Source: Gammaproteobacteria bacterium
Lineage (GTDB): Bacteria; Pseudomonadota; Gammaproteobacteria; Steroidobacterales; Steroidobacteraceae
NCBI GenBank assembly: GCA_010031985.1
Contig: RGYP01000108.1
Coordinates: forward strand, 1 to 6,385
Reading direction: 5' to 3'
DNA length: 6,385 nt
Each line of letters begins with the position of its first letter. Within the stretch, counting starts at the first letter, position 1. Made by a program: the position numbers and the translations under genes. This document shows positions 5,354 to 6,385 of the stretch, piece by piece. A model generated the notes under the pieces. The model was not told the DNA's origin. It did not search any database and was given only the letters and a program-made list of their open reading frames with translations.

Positions 5354-6385
5354 ATGTTCATGAACTTTTGGTATCCGGTGATCAGGGCCGAGGACTTGGG
5401 CCAAACACCGCAAAAGGCGCGCATCCTGGCGCACGACTTCGTGGTCTTTCGCGATGACCAAGGCAAGCCGGCGGTTCTGGCCGACACCTGCATCCATCGC
5501 GGCGCCGCCCTCTCGGCGGGCAAGTGCAAGGACGATGGTACGGTGCAATGTCCCTACCACGGCTGGCGCTTCAACCGCGACGGCCTTTGCACGCGCATCC
5601 CCTCGATCGGCAAGACGACGAAACCGCCGCCGCGAGCCCGTGTAGACGCTTACCCGGTGCAGGAAAAATACGGCATCGTCTTCGCCTTCCTCGGCGATCT
5701 TCCCGAGGAACAGCGCCCCCCCATCATGCCCGTCGACGAGCATGGCACCGACGAGTGGCGCGCGACGCTCGTCACCTTCGACATCAACTATCACTACGAG
5801 CGCTCGATCGAAAACGGTCTCGACCCGGCGCACAACGAATACGTGCACCCGACGCACGGCTATCAAGGCGAGCGCGAAGACACCTACCTGATGACGGAGT
5901 TGCGGCCGCACCAGAACAACCCCTGGGGTTACGGCTTTCTCTCCACCTTCGATGCGCCGCCGCTCAAAAATCCCATCATGCGTCAGTTCCGCAAAGAAGG
6001 CGGCAAGATGGAAGCGGGCTCGGGCACCTATGGTCCCAACCACATGTGGACCTACATCAATTTTTCGCCCAAGACCGCAATGCACCAGTACATGTTCGAG
6101 GCGCCGATCGACGAGAACCGCACTCGCGTCTTCTTGCTCAATCAGCGCAACATCGGCTTCTTCAAGGCCAGCAAGATGGGCGCGATCGGCAAGCTGATCA
6201 AACCGCGCATCAACGCCTGGCTCGACAAAAAAATCAACGAACGCAATATGTTCATCGCCTCGCAAGACATCAAGGTGATGAACAACGTGCGGCCGACGCT
6301 GACGTCGCCGACGCGCTCCAAAGAATTGATGATGCCTGCCGACAAGGTCATCCTGCAGTATCGGGACAAGCTTGACGAATTTGAG
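5354..6385 (+). CDS. Rieske non-haem iron oxygenase, oxygenase subunit (3' end cut by the window edge)
   Basis: 344 residues from ATG 5354, still open at the right edge. The N-terminal Rieske domain binds a [2Fe-2S] cluster through C46-x-H48 and C66-x2-H69 (TCIHRG and CPYHGW). The catalytic domain has N154-x2-D157-x2-H160-x4-H165 (ENGLDPAHNEYVH). H160 and H165 should bind the mononuclear iron, D305 in ASQDIKVMNN should be the third ligand, and D157 the residue linking the Rieske and iron sites. This is the pattern of single-component oxygenase subunits in the VanA, dicamba-demethylase and pheophorbide-oxygenase-like groups. They use O2 and electrons from a separate reductase or ferredoxin to hydroxylate, demethylate or desaturate their substrate in the cytoplasm. 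No such partner is in the window. Most of the protein is probably present. The exact substrate, such as an aromatic, terpenoid or steroid, cannot be told. Confidence 0.93.
   Translation, partial: MFMNFWYPVIRAEDLGQTPQKARILAHDFVVFRDDQGKPAVLADTCIHRGAALSAGKCKDDGTVQCPYHGWRFNRDGLCTRIPSIGKTTKPPPRARVDAYPVQEKYGIVFAFLGDLPEEQRPPIMPVDEHGTDEWRATLVTFDINYHYERSIENGLDPAHNEYVHPTHGYQGEREDTYLMTELRPHQNNPWGYGFLSTFDAPPLKNPIMRQFRKEGGKMEAGSGTYGPNHMWTYINFSPKTAMHQYMFEAPIDENRTRVFLLNQRNIGFFKASKMGAIGKLIKPRINAWLDKKINERNMFIASQDIKVMNNVRPTLTSPTRSKELMMPADKVILQYRDKLDEFE

Noticed and set aside
5165..6265. A 366-codon open frame on the minus strand opposite the Rieske oxygenase
   Set aside because: It mirrors the codons of a gene with full catalytic motifs; its own translation has no recognised domain, so it is a GC-driven shadow.

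Overview
The window looks like a GC-rich Gram-negative genome, most likely a proteobacterium. The receptor style (a VVTARKREENLQDV TonB-box region, a KGPQSALYGR plug motif and a terminal Phe) is common in Sphingomonadales, Caulobacterales and catabolic gammaproteobacteria such as Steroidobacter-like lineages. The species cannot be settled from this sequence. No tRNA, rRNA, CRISPR array, insertion sequence or phage gene is visible.

Layout. Bases 1-5135 hold four genes on the minus strand. In transcription order they are: a 180-residue cytoplasmic protein of unknown function (5135 to 4593); a complete 960-residue TonB-dependent outer-membrane receptor (4414 to 1532); a Tat-exported DUF1838-family protein (1519 to 662); and the first 205 residues of a second TonB-dependent receptor (617 to the left edge). 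The last three are tightly packed (gaps of 12 and 44 bases) and are probably one operon. A 177-base gap before the complete receptor holds a 3' hairpin and a perfect 22-base palindrome, so that receptor may start its own transcript. On the plus strand, a Rieske non-haem iron oxygenase reads away from 5354 and leaves the window still open. A 218-base divergent intergenic region separates it from the 180-residue gene.

How the genes could work together (inference). Two related receptors would bring a bulky or hydrophobic substrate through the outer membrane with TonB energy. The DUF1838 protein would meet it in the periplasm, and the Rieske oxygenase would hydroxylate or demethylate it in the cytoplasm. 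Ferredoxin/reductase partners, an inner-membrane transporter and a regulator are not in the window. The substrate cannot be read from the sequence.

The least described parts are the receptor-DUF1838-receptor sandwich, the unknown 180-residue protein, and two clean inverted repeats (643-661 and 4449-4470). Each repeat lies just upstream of a receptor start, where an operator or leader element would be expected.
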